Assembly: GCA_947650365.1 (NCBI GenBank)
Contig: CANTAL010000002.1
Span: forward strand, 1,619,501 to 1,683,500
Source of the DNA: Chamaelirium japonicum
Taxonomy: Eukaryota; Streptophyta; Magnoliopsida; Liliales; Melanthiaceae
Length of the DNA: 64,000 nucleotides
Direction of reading: 5' to 3'
The notes beneath the pieces are model-generated. The model searched no databases and was not told the origin of the DNA. It was given only the letters and a program-made list of their open reading frames with translations. The position numbers and the translations under genes are program-made. Positions 61,901 through 64,000 of the stretch are shown piece after piece; position 1 is the first letter of the stretch; each line of letters opens with the position of its first letter.

Positions 61901-64000
61901 TGGATCGTATGAATGAATTAGAATAGATTATACGAATGAAATAGAATAGATCGTACGAATGAAATAGAATGGATTCGTATGAATGAATTAGAATGGATCG
62001 TGCGAATGAATTAGAATGGATCGTACTTATGAATTAGAATGGATCGTACGAATGAATTAGAATGGATCCTACGAATGAATTAGAATAGCGTGCGAATGAA
62101 TTAGAATGGATCGTACGAATGAATTAGAATGGATCGTATGAATGAATTAGAATAGATCCATTCTTACTCATTCGTACGATCCATTCGTATCCATTCTAAT
62201 TCATTCGTACGATCTATTCTAATTCATTCGTACAATCCATTCTAATTCATTAATACGATCCAATCTAATTCATTCGTACGATCCATTTTAATTCATTCGT
62301 ACGATCCATTCTAATTACTTCGTATGATCCATTCTAATTCATTCGTACGATACATTCTAATTCCTTCGTACGATCCATTCTAATTCATTCGCACAATCGA
62401 TTCTAATTCATTCGTACGATCCATTCTATCTCATTCGTACAAATTCATTCTATTTCATTCGTACGATCCATTCTAATTCATTCGCACGATCCATTCTAAT
62501 TCATTCGCACGATCCATTCTAATTCATTCATAATGGATCGTACGAAGGAATTAGAATGGATAGTACGAATGAATTAGAATGGATACCTTCGTGCAAATAA
62601 ATTAGAATGGATTGTGCGAATGAATTAGAATGGATCGTACGAATGAGTAAGAATGGATCGTACAAATGAATTAGAATGGATTGAATTAGAATGGATTGTG
62701 CGAATGAATTAGAATGGATCGTACGAATGAGTAAGAATGGATCGTACGAATGAATTAGAATGGATTGAATTAGAATGAATCGTGCGAATGAATTAGAATG
62801 GATCGTACGAATGAATTAGAATGGATACGAATGAATCAGAATGGATCGTATGAATGAATTAGAATGGATCGTGCGAATGAATTAGACTTGATCGTGCGAA
62901 TAAATTAGAATGGATCGTACGAATGAATTAGAATGGATCGTGCGAATGAATTAGAATGGATCATATGAATGAATTAGAATGGATCGTATGAATGAATTAG
63001 AATGGATCGTGCGAAAAAATTAGAATGGATCGTATGAATGAATTAGAATGGATCGTACGAATAAAATAGAATGGATTGTATGAATGAGATAGAATGGATC
63101 ATACGAATGAATTAGGATGGATACATTCGTGCGAATCCATTCTATTTCATTCGTACGATCCATTCTAATTCATTCGCACGATCCATTCTAATTCATTCAT
63201 ACGATCCATTCTAATTCATTCGTACGATCCATTCTAATTCATTCGCACAATCTATTCTAATTCATTCATACGATCCATTCTAATTCATTCATCGTATCCA
63301 ATCTAATTCATTCATACGATCCATTCTAATTCATTCATCGTATCCATTCTAATTCTTTTGCACGAATGTATCCATTCTAATTCATTCGTACGATCCATTC
63401 TAATTCATTCGTACGATCCATTCTAATTCATTCGCACAATCTATTCTAATTCATTCGAACGATCCATTCTAAGTCATTCGTACGATCCATTCTAATTCAT
63501 TCGTACGATCCATTCTAATTCATTCGCACGATCCATTCTATTTCATTCGTACGATCCATTCTAATTTATTCGCACGATCCATTCTAATTCATTCATACGA
63601 TTCATTCTAATTCAATCCATTCTAATTCATTCGTAGGATCCATTCTAATTCATTCATACGATCCATTCTAATTCATTCGTACGGTATGATTCATTCTAAT
63701 TCATTCGTACGATTCATTCTAATTCAATCCATTCTAATTCATTCATACGATCCATTCTAATACATTCGTACGATCCATTCTAATTCATTCATACGATCCA
63801 TTCGTATCCATTCTAATTCATTCGTACGATCTATTCTAATTCATTCGTATGATCCATTCTAATTCATTAATACGATCCAATCTAATTCATTCATACGATC
63901 TATTCTAATTCATTCGCACGAATATATCCTTTCTAATTCATTCGTACGATCCATTCTAATTCATTCGCACGAATATATCCTTTCTAATTCATTCGTATGG
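58910..64000. repeat. Satellite tile to the window end
   Basis: Orientation map: F 58910-59073, R to 59492, F to 59556, R to 60012, F to 60664, R to 60922, F to 61019, R to 61568, F to 62156, R to 62532, F to 63122, R to 64000. A 21-bp unit form (GAATAGCGTGCG...) follows GGATCCTACG units near 61580, 61850 and 62070, as it also does near 22700, which marks these as related. The array is cut by the window edge. Confidence 0.85.

Larger units (their letters stand above)
32935..64000. repeat. Right arm of the 23-bp satellite array
   Basis: Same 23-bp satellite as the left arm, resuming in the R orientation directly after the retrotransposon. The unit into which the element inserted reads through without loss once the element and one copy of CGTAC are ignored, so both arms belong to one array. 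This arm flips orientation about 65 times and its blocks are shorter on average than in the left arm, with many flips under 100 bp between 47 and 52 kb. The array continues past the window end. No gene or other mobile element is visible in it. Confidence 0.97.

Noticed and set aside
1-64000. Human-type satellite II/III (GGAAT pentamer) or telomere repeat
   Set aside because: GAATG occurs, but the period is 23 bp with a CGTACG core, not 5 bp, and no telomere-type TTTAGGG run is present.

Overview
The window looks like nuclear DNA of a flowering plant. It holds one recognisable gene, carried by a retrotransposon, and otherwise a very large short-period satellite. The gag family and the typical plant TGG-starting primer-binding site point to a plant. 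The GC-rich LTRs make a monocot my tentative guess, with low confidence. I see no host gene, tRNA, rRNA or CRISPR array.

Satellite, 1-26862 and 32935-64000 (about 58 kb, roughly 2,500 units). The unit is 23 bp: a 13-bp half (GAATGGATCGTAC) followed by a 10-bp half (GAATGAATTA). Both halves begin with GAATGRAT, and the unit centres on the palindrome TCGTACGA. The array is a mosaic of opposite orientations: by hand count it switches strand about 110 times, so blocks average about 0.5 kb. Switch points fall into a few recurring sequence classes that appear in both orientations. Segments carrying switch points were therefore themselves copied and inverted. Larger duplications lie on top: a roughly 1.25-kb higher-order repeat in three copies (about 8.9-12.5 kb), a gapless 1.5-kb copy pair 29,030 bp apart (16.35-17.87 and 45.38-46.90 kb), and several smaller tandem copies.

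Retrotransposon, 26863-32934 (6,072 bp, minus strand). It has two LTRs of 1,135 and 1,113 bp ending TG...CA, a 5-bp target duplication CGTAC, a primer-binding site, a polypurine tract and an open gag gene. No protease, reverse transcriptase, RNase H or integrase can be found in its 3.8-kb interior. It therefore looks like a non-autonomous gag-only element of the TR-GAG type, dependent on another element for pol. The space where pol would lie is filled with tandem repeats: 16 units of 76 bp, 3 units of 78 bp and a nested 24-bp/134-158-bp repeat. The LTRs differ by four substitutions, all at CpG sites, and one 22-bp unit, so the insertion is young and was probably methylated.

How it fits together: a dense inverted-repeat satellite that can fold and recombine on its own palindromes, and a recent gag-only element that landed exactly in the palindrome core of one unit.
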